A stretch of DNA of 8,557 nucleotides from Nocardioides sp. (GCA_021166815.1 JAJPEO010000242.1:1-8557); one strand, 5' to 3'; shown: positions 1 to 7,301, numbered from the stretch's first letter. A program made the numbers and translations. The notes: a model not told the origin generated them from the sequence alone.

Positions 1-1207
1 CGAGGTCGCTGTAGTTGGACCTGGCATCGCCGAGGACGAGCAGCGAGGACTTCGGGCCGAGGGCATCGGGGTACTGCTCGGCGAACGTGGTGAACGCACG
101 GCCGTAGTTGGTGCGGCCCCACAGCGCGGCGTGCGAGACGCTCGCCGACAACGACTCCATCACCTCGACGACATCGGCGCCGGGGCGGAACTGGTCGGTG
201 ACCTCGACGACGTGGTCGATGAACGTGAACGCCCGCACCCCGCCGAACGCCTCGCGCAGCGCGTAGACCAGCAGCAGCGTGAACTGGGCGAAGTTGGCCA
301 CCGAGCCGCTCACGTCGCAGAGCACGACCAGCTCGGTGCGGTGCGGGCGCTTGGGACGGTGGTGGGTGGTGAGCGGGACACCGCCGGTCGAGATCGACGC
401 CCGGACCGTACGCCGCACGTCGAGGGGTCCGCGCCGCACCGCGTGGTGCTCCTTGGTGAGACGCGCTGCCAGCCGGCGGGCCAGCGGGTAGATCTCACGG
501 CGCATCTCGTCCAGGTCGCTGCGGCGGGCGGCGAGGAAGTCCAGCCGGTCGATCGTCGGCCGGACCGTCGACCTGACCACGTGCTCGGGGCCCTTCTCCT
601 CCGCGATGCGGCGACGGGCGTCGTCCTCGACCAGGCGCGTGAAGCCGCCGATCCGGCGTCCCGCGGTCCGCTCGGCATCCTCCTCCGAGGCGCCGTCGGC
701 CAGCAGGCCGTCGACCAGCTGCTGCATCAGCTCCGCCGGCGAGACCCGCTGGAGCGCGGTGTAGGCCGACCAGCTCGACAGGCCGGGGCCCCGCCCCGGC
801 ATCGCACCGAACCGGGCGACGGCCTCGGCGGCGAGGGCGGCCAGTCGCTGCTGGTCCCCCGACTCCAGCGCCTCGGCGAGCTCCTCGCGGAAACGGGCCA
901 GGTCCGGTCCGCTGTCGCGTACGGGTGTGTGCTCGCCCGGCTCCCCTTCGGTCGCGTCGTCGCTCGCCGCGGCGGCCCCGTCGCCCACCATGCGGGGGTA
1001 GTAGATGTCGAAGATCGTGTCGAAGGTGACGCGCTGCGGCTGCCGCTTGACGACGGTGGCGGCGTAGGCAGCACGTACGGTCTCCCGGTCGTGCCAGCGC
1101 ACGCGCTCCAGGGCCGCGATCGCGTCGAGGCCCTCGGCCAGCGACACCGGCAACCCCGCGGAGCGCAGTGCCTCCACGAAGCCGATGTGGGTGTCGAGCA
1201 GGCTCAT
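1..1207 (-). CDS. CoxE-like VWA domain protein (partial, C-terminus off the left edge)
   Basis: The frame opens at ATG 1207-1205 and stays open to the window edge, giving 402 residues with no stop. It begins MSLLDTHIGFVEALRSAG, the usual N-terminus of CoxE-type proteins. The C-terminal third is a von Willebrand A domain with an intact metal-ion (MIDAS) site: DVSGS at residues 298-302, the Thr of GRTNYGRAF at 366, and the Asp of LGDARSNY at 394, a hallmark of the CoxE family. The middle (about 85-260) is charged and helical. From memory of the family, roughly 50-60 residues are missing. The start lies 4 nt after the stop of the MoxR ATPase gene, so the two are almost certainly co-transcribed and translationally coupled; only a weak Shine-Dalgarno is visible. 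Family knowledge: VWA proteins of this kind work with MoxR ATPases in maturing or remodelling protein complexes, as CoxE does with CoxD for CO dehydrogenase. The client here is unknown. Confidence 0.94.
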   Translation of the reverse strand, partial: MSLLDTHIGFVEALRSAGLPVSLAEGLDAIAALERVRWHDRETVRAAYAATVVKRQPQRVTFDTIFDIYYPRMVGDGAAAASDDATEGEPGEHTPVRDSGPDLARFREELAEALESGDQQRLAALAAEAVARFGAMPGRGPGLSSWSAYTALQRVSPAELMQQLVDGLLADGASEEDAERTAGRRIGGFTRLVEDDARRRIAEEKGPEHVVRSTVRPTIDRLDFLAARRSDLDEMRREIYPLARRLAARLTKEHHAVRRGPLDVRRTVRASISTGGVPLTTHHRPKRPHRTELVVLCDVSGSVANFAQFTLLLVYALREAFGGVRAFTFIDHVVEVTDQFRPGADVVEVMESLSASVSHAALWGRTNYGRAFTTFAEQYPDALGPKSSLLVLGDARSNYSDL

Positions 1208-1211
1208 CGGG

Positions 1212-2093
1212 TCAGCCCCGTGCCGCCAGCTTGAGCTCCTTGAGCGCGCGGGCGTGGTCGGAGTGGTGCTTGAGCACGACGCCGAGGGTGCGGGCGACGG
1301 TCACCTCGTCGAGGTCGCCGACCTCGAGGGCGATGAGGGTCCGGGCCCAGTCGATGGACTCGGCGATCGAGGGAGCCTTCTTCAGCTCGAGGTCGCGCAG
1401 GCGCACCACCACGTCGACGAGCTGGGTCGCCACCTTGAGGTCGAGCCCGGGGACCTGGCGGGTGACGATCTCACGCTCGCGCTCGGCGTCGGGGTAGTCG
1501 AGGTGGAGGAAGAGGCAGCGCCGCTTGACCGCCTCGGACAGCTCGCGGCTGGCGTTGGAGGTGAGCACGACGAAGGGGCGGCGGGTCGCGGCGACCGTGC
1601 CGAGCTCGGGGATGGTCACCTGGAAGTCCGACAGCACCTCCAGCAGCAGGCCCTCGACCTCGACGTCGGTCTTGTCGACCTCGTCGATGAGCAGCACCGT
1701 CGGCTGGTCGCGCCGGATCGCGGTCAGCAGCGGGCGGGTGAGCAGGAACTCCTCGGTGAAGATGTCGTCGTGGGTCGCGTCCCACGTCTCCTCGCCGCGG
1801 CTGGCCTGGATGCGCAGCAGCTGCTTCTTGTAGTTCCACTCGTAGAGCGCCCGCGCCTCGTCGAGACCCTCGTAGCACTGCAGCCGGACCAGCTCCGCGC
1901 CCGTCGCGCGGGAGACCGCCTTGGCGAGCTCGGTCTTGCCGACGCCCGCCGGCCCCTCCAGCAGCAGAGGCTTCTCGAGCGCGCCGGCGAGGTAGGCGGT
2001 GAGCGCCGTGGGCGTGTCGGCGAGGTAGCCGACCTCCCCGAGGCGTCGCACGGCGTCGTCGGGGGAGCTGAACCACGGGTTCGAAGCGGTCAC
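1212..2093 (-). CDS. MoxR/CoxD-type AAA+ ATPase
   Basis: A complete 293-residue AAA+ ATPase, a normal length for the MoxR family. Walker A is GPAGVGKT at residues 47-54, Walker B is VLLIDEVD at 133-140, sensor 1 is TSN at 178-180, and the arginine-finger region is AVKRRCLF at about 188-195. The C-terminal part has LKKAPSIAESIDWARTL, which resembles the CoxD-like subgroup usually paired with a CoxE-like VWA protein, exactly as found downstream. Such ATPases use ATP to remodel or assemble a client complex in the cytoplasm, with the VWA protein as metal-dependent adaptor. The start is GTG (2093-2091); no earlier start fits and no good ribosome-binding site precedes it. A TAGGCT -10 box ends 6 nt before the GTG, so the transcript may be leaderless. 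It is divergent from the large regulator gene. Its client cannot be told from this window: no CO dehydrogenase or other obvious partner is present. Confidence 0.95.
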   Translation of the reverse strand: MTASNPWFSSPDDAVRRLGEVGYLADTPTALTAYLAGALEKPLLLEGPAGVGKTELAKAVSRATGAELVRLQCYEGLDEARALYEWNYKKQLLRIQASRGEETWDATHDDIFTEEFLLTRPLLTAIRRDQPTVLLIDEVDKTDVEVEGLLLEVLSDFQVTIPELGTVAATRRPFVVLTSNASRELSEAVKRRCLFLHLDYPDAEREREIVTRQVPGLDLKVATQLVDVVVRLRDLELKKAPSIAESIDWARTLIALEVGDLDEVTVARTLGVVLKHHSDHARALKELKLAARG

Positions 2094-2146
2094 CGGTCGA
2101 GCCTATCCGGCCCCGGCCGGCCCTCCGGCACCCTACGATCACGGGG
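2094..2146. promoter_or_regulatory. Divergent promoter region, probably giving two leaderless mRNAs
   Basis: This 53-bp gap separates two divergent GTG-start genes. On the minus strand TAGGCT (2105-2100) lies 6 nt before the GTG at 2093. On the plus strand TACGAT (2134-2139) lies 7 nt before the GTG at 2147. Both match the actinobacterial TANNNT -10 consensus, and transcription starting 7-8 nt after each box would begin at or next to the start codon. Neither gene has a clear Shine-Dalgarno. The -10 boxes face outwards; between them is the perfect palindrome GGCCGGCC (2115-2122). No convincing -35 box is seen on either strand. Confidence 0.55.
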
Positions 2147-5100
2147 GTGGGCGGCGGATTCGTGGGGCGAGAGGCACAGCTGCGTGCCCTGGGAGACCTG
2201 GCGCGAGACCGCCACCACCACGGACTGCAGCTGGCCCTCGTGTCCGGCGAGCCGGGGATCGGCAAGACCCGACTGGTCCGCGAGTTCACCGCACGCCTGG
2301 ACGAGCCGACGTCCTGGGCGCGCTGCTGGGACGACAGGTCGGTGCCACCGCTGTGGCCCTGGATCCAGACGCTGCGCGGCCTGCTCGACCGACCGGAGGC
2401 GGTGCGGTTGGTCGACTTCTTCGGCGGACCGCCCCGAAGCCACGATCGCGTCGGCGCCGCGGACGAGCTCGGCCTGTTCGAGCAGGTGGCCGACAGCATC
2501 CGGCGAGCGGCGGGCCAGCGGCCCCTGACCCTGGTCATCGACGACCTGCACCTGGCCGACCCCGGCTCGCTGCGTCTGCTGCGCTTCCTGCGGCTCACCC
2601 TCGACGACCTGCCCCTGCTGGTGATCTGCCTCCTCCGCACCGGCGGATCGGCGCCGGTCACGGGCCAGCTCGCAGCCGTCCGGGAGATGGCGAGCGAGAT
2701 CACGGTGGGGGGCCTGGCCGCTCCCGAGGTTCGTGCGCTGGTGGGCGAGGCGCGCTACACACGGGCCCTGCAGGAGGCCTCACGCGGCAATCCCCTGCAC
2801 CTGCGTCAGGCGCTGTTGCGCGCGGGCGAGGACGGTGGGGCCGATCCCCTGCTGCTCGAGCTCATCCGCCAGCGCCTGGCCGCCGCTCCCGCCGACCTGC
2901 GCGAGACCCTCGCCGCAGTGGCGGTGCTGGGCCGCCACGCGGACGCGGACTCGGTCTCCCGCACGCTGGACCTGCCCCACGACACCCTGGAGGGGCGTCT
3001 TCGCGAGCTGGCTGCGCAGGGATGGCTGGAGCCCGACTCGCCCACGCCCGTGCACCCGATCCTCTCGCAGGTGGCCCTGGAGTCCGCTGCGGGAGAAGCC
3101 CGACGGCTGCACGCCCGGGCCGCCGCGGTCGTCCTCGAGCGCACGGCCACACCGGGCGAGGTGGCCCACCACCTGGCCGCGGCCGGGCCCGAGCACCGTC
3201 GTGAGGCGGCCGCCGCCCACCTGGCGGCTGCCTCCCTGGCCGCCGAGTCGCTCGACCACGAGGCCGCTCAACACCACCACGGGGCGGCCCTGGAGATCCT
3301 TCGGGCACTCCCCGACTGCGCCGAAGCGGCCTTCGACGCGGCGTACGGCCTGGCCGGGGCCACCGCTGCCGTGGCCGGGCCGCGCGCCGCGGACCCCGCC
3401 TACCGCGAGGCACTCGAGCTGGCCCGCCGGTTGGGAGACCCGCGGTTGGCCGCCAGGGCAGTGGCTCGCCACGACATCGAGTACTACCTCGACCCCGACA
3501 CGGTCCGTCCGCAGCTCCGCCTGTGCCACGCCGCCCTGGCAGGGCTTGCCGAGGAGGACTCGGTCGAACGCGTGCTGCTGCTGGCCCAGCTCGGCACCGG
3601 CGCCCTGGCCGGGATCGACGTGGAGCAGTCGAAGCGGCACGCGGACGAGGGCGTCGCGATGGCCCGCCGGCTGGGTGACCCCTGGGCGCTGGGGCGGGCC
3701 CTGGTGGCGCAGCAGGTCTGCGACCTGGGGCCGGCCACGCTGTCCCAACGCCTCGAGACGGCCGCCGAGATCGTCTCCCTGGCCTCGACCGCCAAGGCCC
3801 CCGAGCTCGGCATCCACGGACGGTTCCTGCTCAAGTGCGCACTGCTCGAGGCCGGGCGGTTGCAGGAGCTGGACGGGCTCCTTCCCGTCCAACGGGCCGA
3901 GATCGTCTCGCTCGGGCTGGCCCGTTTCCGTCGGCACTGGCAGTGGTTCCACGCCATGCGGGCCATGCTCGAGGGTGACGCCGACACGGTCGAGAAGCTG
4001 GCCATGCAGTGCGCCGAGGCGGCGGACGAGCTCGGCGATCCCGACGGCGTGGGGGTGCTCTTCGGCCAGCTCGGCGTCGCTCGCTGGATGCAGGGCCGGC
4101 TCGGCGAGCTCGAGGACGCCTACCTCGATCGGCTGCACGCGGAGCCCCACGACCCCTTGTGGCCGGGCGTGCTGGCCTGGGTCGCGCTGCTGACCGGGCG
4201 GTTGGATGCCGCGCGCGGCTATCTCAGCCGGTTCGTCGACCCCGGGCAGGTGCCCTCCACCCAGCACACCCTGCTCATCTGGCTGACCATGGGCGACGTG
4301 GTCGCCGCCCTGGGCACCCGTGACCAGGCCGAGCGCCATCTGGAGGTGCTGGCCCCGTACGCCGGGCGGGTCGTGCCGATCGCGATGGGTGCCGGGGTCT
4401 TCGGCTCGATCAGCCGGGTCCTCGGCGCCCTGGCCGCACGGGTGGGGGACCGCCCGGCAGCCCTGGCCCACTTCCAGGCCGCGGTCGACCAGACCGCGCA
4501 GCTGCCGGCGCGGCCGTTCCTGGTCGACGCGCAGCTGTGGCTCGCCGACACCCTCCTCGACGACGACCGCGCAACGGCAGCGGACATCGAGCGCGCCGGC
4601 GGGCTGCTGGCCGAGGCGGGCATCGTCGCCCGCAGCCACGGGTTGTCGGTCTTCGCGACCCGGCTGACCGGGACCGCGCAGCGGCTCGAGGAGCTCCGAC
4701 GGCGACCGGCCGCCCCTGCGGGCGGGCCCGTGGTGCGCGTGCTGGGCGGCTTCGAGGTCATCGGGGCCGACGGCTCCCCGGCGACGTGGTCCTCACGGCG
4801 GGCCCGACGTCTCCTCAAGCTCCTGGTCTCCCGTCGCGGGGGGCTGGTGCGCCGGGACGAGGTGTTCGAGGAGCTGTGGCCCGGCGAGGACCCGGCCGTC
4901 CTGGGCAACCGGTTCTCGGTGGCGCTGCGGGCCGTCCGTCGCGCCCTGGACCCGCAGCAGCAGCACTCGTTGGGCGCTTTCGTCACCCTGTCGGACCAGT
5001 CCCTGCGGCTGAGGATCGACGTCGTGCGGGTCGATGCCGAGACGTTCCTCGAGGCGGCGCGTCTCGCCCTGGCCTCACCGGCACCCGCTCCGGAGTCGGT

Positions 5101-5437
5101 GAGCGCGGCGCTGGCCTGCTGGACCGGGACGGCGTTCGGGGACGAACCGGATGCTGCCTGGGCGCGGCCGCTCCGCGATGCGGTGGACCTGGCAGCCCGT
5201 CAGCTCCTGACGACCCGGGTCACACAGTGCACCCTGACCGGGGACTGGGCGCAAGCAGCCGGCCGGCGCCGCCAGCTCCTCGAGCTCGACCCCTTCGACG
5301 AGCAGGCCCACCTCGGGCTCGTCGCCGACCTCGCTCGGGTCGGCTCGCCGGCGAAGGCCGAGGAGGCCTGGACGACGTACCTGGCTGCGATGTCGGAGCT
5401 GGGCCTGGCCCCCGCCCCGGACCCGCGTGGCGACTGA
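2147..5437 (+). CDS. Large ATPase transcriptional regulator with C-terminal SARP-type wHTH-BTAD
   Basis: A 1096-residue cytoplasmic regulator. The N-terminus is an AAA_16/STAND-like ATPase: FVGREAQL at 5-12, Walker A GEPGIGKT at 34-41, Walker B LTLVIDDLH at 127-135, and a sensor-like ICLLRT at 160-165. Residues about 300-850 are Ala/Leu/Arg-rich helices, consistent with degenerate TPR repeats as in MalT-type proteins. From residue 862 (VVRVLGGFEV) comes an OmpR/SARP winged helix containing LVRRDEVFEELWP (ending at 912), then a BTAD helical domain (about 955-1090) with TGTAFGDE and ELGLAP. Known AfsR-type regulators put wHTH-BTAD first and the ATPase after it; here the order is reversed, as if wHTH-BTAD replaced the C-terminal LuxR helix-turn-helix of a LAL regulator. 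It probably activates transcription in response to a ligand or nucleotide state; target and signal are unknown. The GTG start directly precedes the ATPase domain and may be leaderless. The secreted propeller gene follows after 70 bp. Confidence 0.93.
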   Translation: MGGGFVGREAQLRALGDLARDRHHHGLQLALVSGEPGIGKTRLVREFTARLDEPTSWARCWDDRSVPPLWPWIQTLRGLLDRPEAVRLVDFFGGPPRSHDRVGAADELGLFEQVADSIRRAAGQRPLTLVIDDLHLADPGSLRLLRFLRLTLDDLPLLVICLLRTGGSAPVTGQLAAVREMASEITVGGLAAPEVRALVGEARYTRALQEASRGNPLHLRQALLRAGEDGGADPLLLELIRQRLAAAPADLRETLAAVAVLGRHADADSVSRTLDLPHDTLEGRLRELAAQGWLEPDSPTPVHPILSQVALESAAGEARRLHARAAAVVLERTATPGEVAHHLAAAGPEHRREAAAAHLAAASLAAESLDHEAAQHHHGAALEILRALPDCAEAAFDAAYGLAGATAAVAGPRAADPAYREALELARRLGDPRLAARAVARHDIEYYLDPDTVRPQLRLCHAALAGLAEEDSVERVLLLAQLGTGALAGIDVEQSKRHADEGVAMARRLGDPWALGRALVAQQVCDLGPATLSQRLETAAEIVSLASTAKAPELGIHGRFLLKCALLEAGRLQELDGLLPVQRAEIVSLGLARFRRHWQWFHAMRAMLEGDADTVEKLAMQCAEAADELGDPDGVGVLFGQLGVARWMQGRLGELEDAYLDRLHAEPHDPLWPGVLAWVALLTGRLDAARGYLSRFVDPGQVPSTQHTLLIWLTMGDVVAALGTRDQAERHLEVLAPYAGRVVPIAMGAGVFGSISRVLGALAARVGDRPAALAHFQAAVDQTAQLPARPFLVDAQLWLADTLLDDDRATAADIERAGGLLAEAGIVARSHGLSVFATRLTGTAQRLEELRRRPAAPAGGPVVRVLGGFEVIGADGSPATWSSRRARRLLKLLVSRRGGLVRRDEVFEELWPGEDPAVLGNRFSVALRAVRRALDPQQQHSLGAFVTLSDQSLRLRIDVVRVDAETFLEAARLALASPAPAPESVSAALACWTGTAFGDEPDAAWARPLRDAVDLAARQLLTTRVTQCTLTGDWAQAAGRRRQLLELDPFDEQAHLGLVADLARVGSPAKAEEAWTTYLAAMSELGLAPAPDPRGD

Positions 5438-5461
5438 CAGATTCCTTTCATCCTCCACGCC

Positions 5462-5467
5462 TAGGTT
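5462..5467 (+). promoter_or_regulatory. Possible -10 box for the secreted propeller gene
   Basis: TAGGTT fits TANNNT and lies 40 nt before the ATG at 5508, which would leave a leader of about 34 nt including the ribosome-binding site. No good -35 box is seen at 16-19 nt. CTGACA (5434-5439) is 22 nt away, too far for a standard promoter, although activator-dependent promoters may lack a good -35. Alternatively the gene is read from the regulator gene upstream. Confidence 0.3.
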
Positions 5468-5507
5468 GCCACCCACGTCTCGGGCTCGACCGACCCAAGG
5501 AGCTGTC

Positions 5508-7115
5508 ATGTCCCTCCTCCGTCCTCGCCGCCCCCTCGTCTGGGCCGCCACCCTCGCCGTGGCAGCAGCCACCCTGACCCCCCTCGCCGCCGCGCACGCC
5601 GACTCCGCGCTGACCGACCGGGTGAGCATCCGCACCGGCGGCTTCCCGCCGGGCGGAGGTGGAGACGGCGGCAAGAACACCCACAGCGAGCGGCGACACC
5701 TCAGCCTGGACGGCAGGTTCGTCGCCTTCGCCGCCTCCGCCCCCCTGGCACCGGGTCAGGCCCAGCTGGACTGGCAGGTGCTGGTGCGCGACCGGATGCG
5801 GGGCACCACCGAGCTGGTGTCGCGGCCCTCGTCGGGCGGCAAGGGCAACAGCACCAGCCTGAACCCGTCCATCAGCGCCGACGGACGCTACGTCGCCTTC
5901 GAGTCGGAAGCGAGCAACCTGGTGGGCGGTGACACCAACGCCAACCACGACGTGTTCGTCCACGACCGGGTGACCCGGACCACGACCCGGGTCAGCGTCA
6001 CCAGCAGCGGGGCCCAGGGCGTGAGCGACCACGGGAGCACCAACCCCTCGATCAGCGCCGACGGACGCTACGTCGCCTTCGTCAGCGACGCGGCACTCGC
6101 CCCGGGAATCACGGTCAACACCACCCGCGCCTTCCTCCACGACAGGGCCACGGGCACCACCGAGCTGGTCAGCCTCGGGAGCGACGGGCTGCCGCGCTCG
6201 GTGGTCACCGGCACCTACGTCTCGGTCAGCGGCAACGGGAGCCGCGTCCTCTTCAGCTCACTGGACTCGGACGTGACGCCGGACGCGCACAACCTCGACC
6301 CGGACATCTTCCTGCGCGACCGCGCCGGCGGTTTCACCGTCCGGGTCGCCGGCAACGAGGACGGAGCGCGCTACGCGACCATCAGCGCGGACGGTCAGTG
6401 GGTGGCCTACGAGTCACCCGACAACGACATCGTCCCCGGCGACGCCAACGACGCCAAGGACGTCTTCCTGACCAGCCTGGCCACGGGCCAGCACTTCCTG
6501 GCGAGCCGGACTCCCGCGGGTGCCAGTGCCAGCCAGGAGTCGATCGCGCCCAACATCAGCGCCGACGGACGCTACGTCATCTTCCACTCCCGCGCCGCGG
6601 ACCTGGTGCCGGGCGACACCAACGGCCTCTACGACGTGTTCCGGTTCGACGCCCACACCGGTGTCGTGACGCGGGCCAGCATCGGCACCAACGGCGCGCA
6701 GTCCACGGCGGTCTCCTACAGCGGAGGGATCAGCGGGGACGGCCAGCACGTCAGCTTCCTGGGCTATGACCGGGGCCTGAGCGCCGACCCCGCGTGCTGC
6801 TGGAACTTCACCTACGTGCGCGACTACGTCGGCGCGTGGCCGGCGATGCGGGCCAGGGTGCGTCGACTGCCCGCCCGCGTGCGAGCCAACAAGGCGATGG
6901 TCGTACGCACCATCGACATCGCCCCGGGCGAACGGGTCAAGGCGGTGTGGATCCGCAAGGGCAAGACCCCGGGGAAGAAGAAGGTCGTCCGTTGGGCCAC
7001 CGTGCGCGGCGGGAAGGCCCGGATGAAGGCGGGACCGAAGGCCGGGAAGTACCGCGTGAAGGTCAGCTACGCCGGCAAGACCCTGCGCTCCTCCACGGTC
7101 CGCACCCGTCGCTGA
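5508..7115 (+). CDS. Secreted seven-bladed beta-propeller (TolB/PD40-like) protein with basic C-terminal domain
   Basis: A 535-residue exported protein. The ATG at 5508 is chosen because AAGGAG (5497-5502) sits 5 nt upstream and the protein then opens with a classical signal peptide: Arg5, Arg7 and Arg8, a hydrophobic core at 9-28, and cleavage after AHA (residue 31). Seven motifs of the type ISADGRYVAF occur at residues 65, 122, 182, 240, 292, 350 and 408, spaced 52-60 residues, as expected for seven propeller blades of the TolB/PD40 (WD40-like) type. Between them is a recurring GDTN..DVFV.DR..G.T..VS pattern. The last 89 residues (447-535) contain about 30 Lys/Arg and only 2 acidic residues and may form an Ig-like strand domain ending SYAGKTLRSSTVRTRR; binding to anionic wall polymers is inference. 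No catalytic residues are recognised; a binding or scaffold role outside the cell is likely. It may be controlled by the regulator encoded just upstream. Confidence 0.88.
   Translation: MSLLRPRRPLVWAATLAVAAATLTPLAAAHADSALTDRVSIRTGGFPPGGGGDGGKNTHSERRHLSLDGRFVAFAASAPLAPGQAQLDWQVLVRDRMRGTTELVSRPSSGGKGNSTSLNPSISADGRYVAFESEASNLVGGDTNANHDVFVHDRVTRTTTRVSVTSSGAQGVSDHGSTNPSISADGRYVAFVSDAALAPGITVNTTRAFLHDRATGTTELVSLGSDGLPRSVVTGTYVSVSGNGSRVLFSSLDSDVTPDAHNLDPDIFLRDRAGGFTVRVAGNEDGARYATISADGQWVAYESPDNDIVPGDANDAKDVFLTSLATGQHFLASRTPAGASASQESIAPNISADGRYVIFHSRAADLVPGDTNGLYDVFRFDAHTGVVTRASIGTNGAQSTAVSYSGGISGDGQHVSFLGYDRGLSADPACCWNFTYVRDYVGAWPAMRARVRRLPARVRANKAMVVRTIDIAPGERVKAVWIRKGKTPGKKKVVRWATVRGGKARMKAGPKAGKYRVKVSYAGKTLRSSTVRTRR
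5871..6578 (+). repeat. DNA-level conserved propeller-blade repeat (three copies)
   Basis: The segment encoding ISADGRYV is identical over 24 nt in three places: 5871-5894, 6051-6074 and 6555-6578. The first two copies match for 31 nt (5871-5901 and 6051-6081) and are exactly 180 nt, or 60 codons, apart. The other four blades encode the same motif with different codons. The pattern suggests a fairly recent blade duplication or gene conversion inside the gene. Confidence 0.8.
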
Positions 7116-7129
7116 GTCCGGCCTGAACG

Positions 7130-7163
7130 CCACGGGGCCCCATCGCCGGATGGGGCCACGTGG
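7130..7163. terminator. Strong hairpin terminator shared by convergent propeller and tRNA-Ser genes
   Basis: Arms CCACG-G-GGCCCCATC and GATGGGGCC-A-CGTGG flank the tetraloop GCCG (7145-7148): 14 base pairs with a single G/A mismatch. The hairpin starts 14 nt after the propeller stop codon and ends 5 nt beyond the 3' end of the minus-strand tRNA-Ser, so it can stop transcription from both sides. There is no T-run, which is common for actinobacterial terminators. Confidence 0.75.
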
Positions 7164-7168
7164 CGCAG

Positions 7169-7253
7169 CAGAGGGGGCGGGATTCGAACCCGCGGTAGGT
7201 CTCCCTACGACCGCTTTCAAGGCGGTTCCGATCGGCCACTCCGGCACCCCTCC
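7169..7253 (-). tRNA. tRNA-Ser(UGA)
   Basis: An 85-nt class II tRNA on the minus strand. The acceptor stem is GGAGGGG/CCCCTCT (one terminal G-U pair) with discriminator G. The anticodon arm is ACCGC-CTTGAAA-GCGGT, with anticodon TGA at 7219-7217. The long variable arm has a GTAGG/CCTAC stem, diagnostic for serine, and the T arm is GCGGG-TTCGAAT-CCCGC. CCA is not encoded directly after the discriminator. It decodes UCA and, by wobble, other UCN codons. Confidence 0.97.
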
Positions 7254-7287
7254 TCGCACCGCGTCCCGAGGGAGCAGCACGCGCAGG

Positions 7288-7293
7288 AGTCTA
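7288..7293 (-). promoter_or_regulatory. Possible -10 box for tRNA-Ser(UGA)
   Basis: On the minus strand TAGACT (7293-7288) fits TANNNT and lies 34 nt before the mature tRNA 5' end, leaving a 5' leader of about 28 nt for RNase P to remove. A -35 box would fall in the end of the small gene upstream; none is convincing. Read-through from that gene, which ends 48 nt upstream on the same strand, is an alternative. Confidence 0.4.
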
Positions 7294-7301
7294 GAGGGTG
7301 C

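Noticed and set aside
131..1234. Long plus-strand open frame (367 codons) over the VWA gene
   Set aside because: It is antisense to a frame with intact MIDAS residues and CoxE motifs. Its product is Arg/Asp/Gly-rich low-complexity sequence typical of shadow frames in GC-rich DNA.
1185..2528. Long plus-strand open frame (447 codons) over the MoxR gene and the start of the regulator
   Set aside because: It is antisense to a complete AAA+ ATPase and overlaps the regulator's ATPase domain out of frame. It has no recognisable motifs.
2780..4639. Minus-strand open frame of 619 codons inside the regulator gene
   Set aside because: It lies opposite the helical middle of the 1096-residue regulator. 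The product is Gly/Gln/Arg-rich without domains, as expected for a GC-rich shadow.
5427..5507. Upstream ATG at 5427 for the propeller gene
   Set aside because: It would overlap the regulator's end and put 27 extra residues before a classical signal peptide. The ATG at 5508 has AAGGAG at proper spacing.
5438..5507. SARP-type direct heptamer repeats upstream of the propeller gene
   Set aside because: I looked for heptamers at 11- or 22-nt spacing near the possible -10 box and found only loose TTCCT/ATCCT similarity at 8-nt spacing, too weak to call.
5871..6578. Spaced identical repeats as a CRISPR-like or mobile array
   Set aside because: The repeats are in frame, encode the same blade motif, and the spacers encode the rest of the propeller; they are protein repeats.
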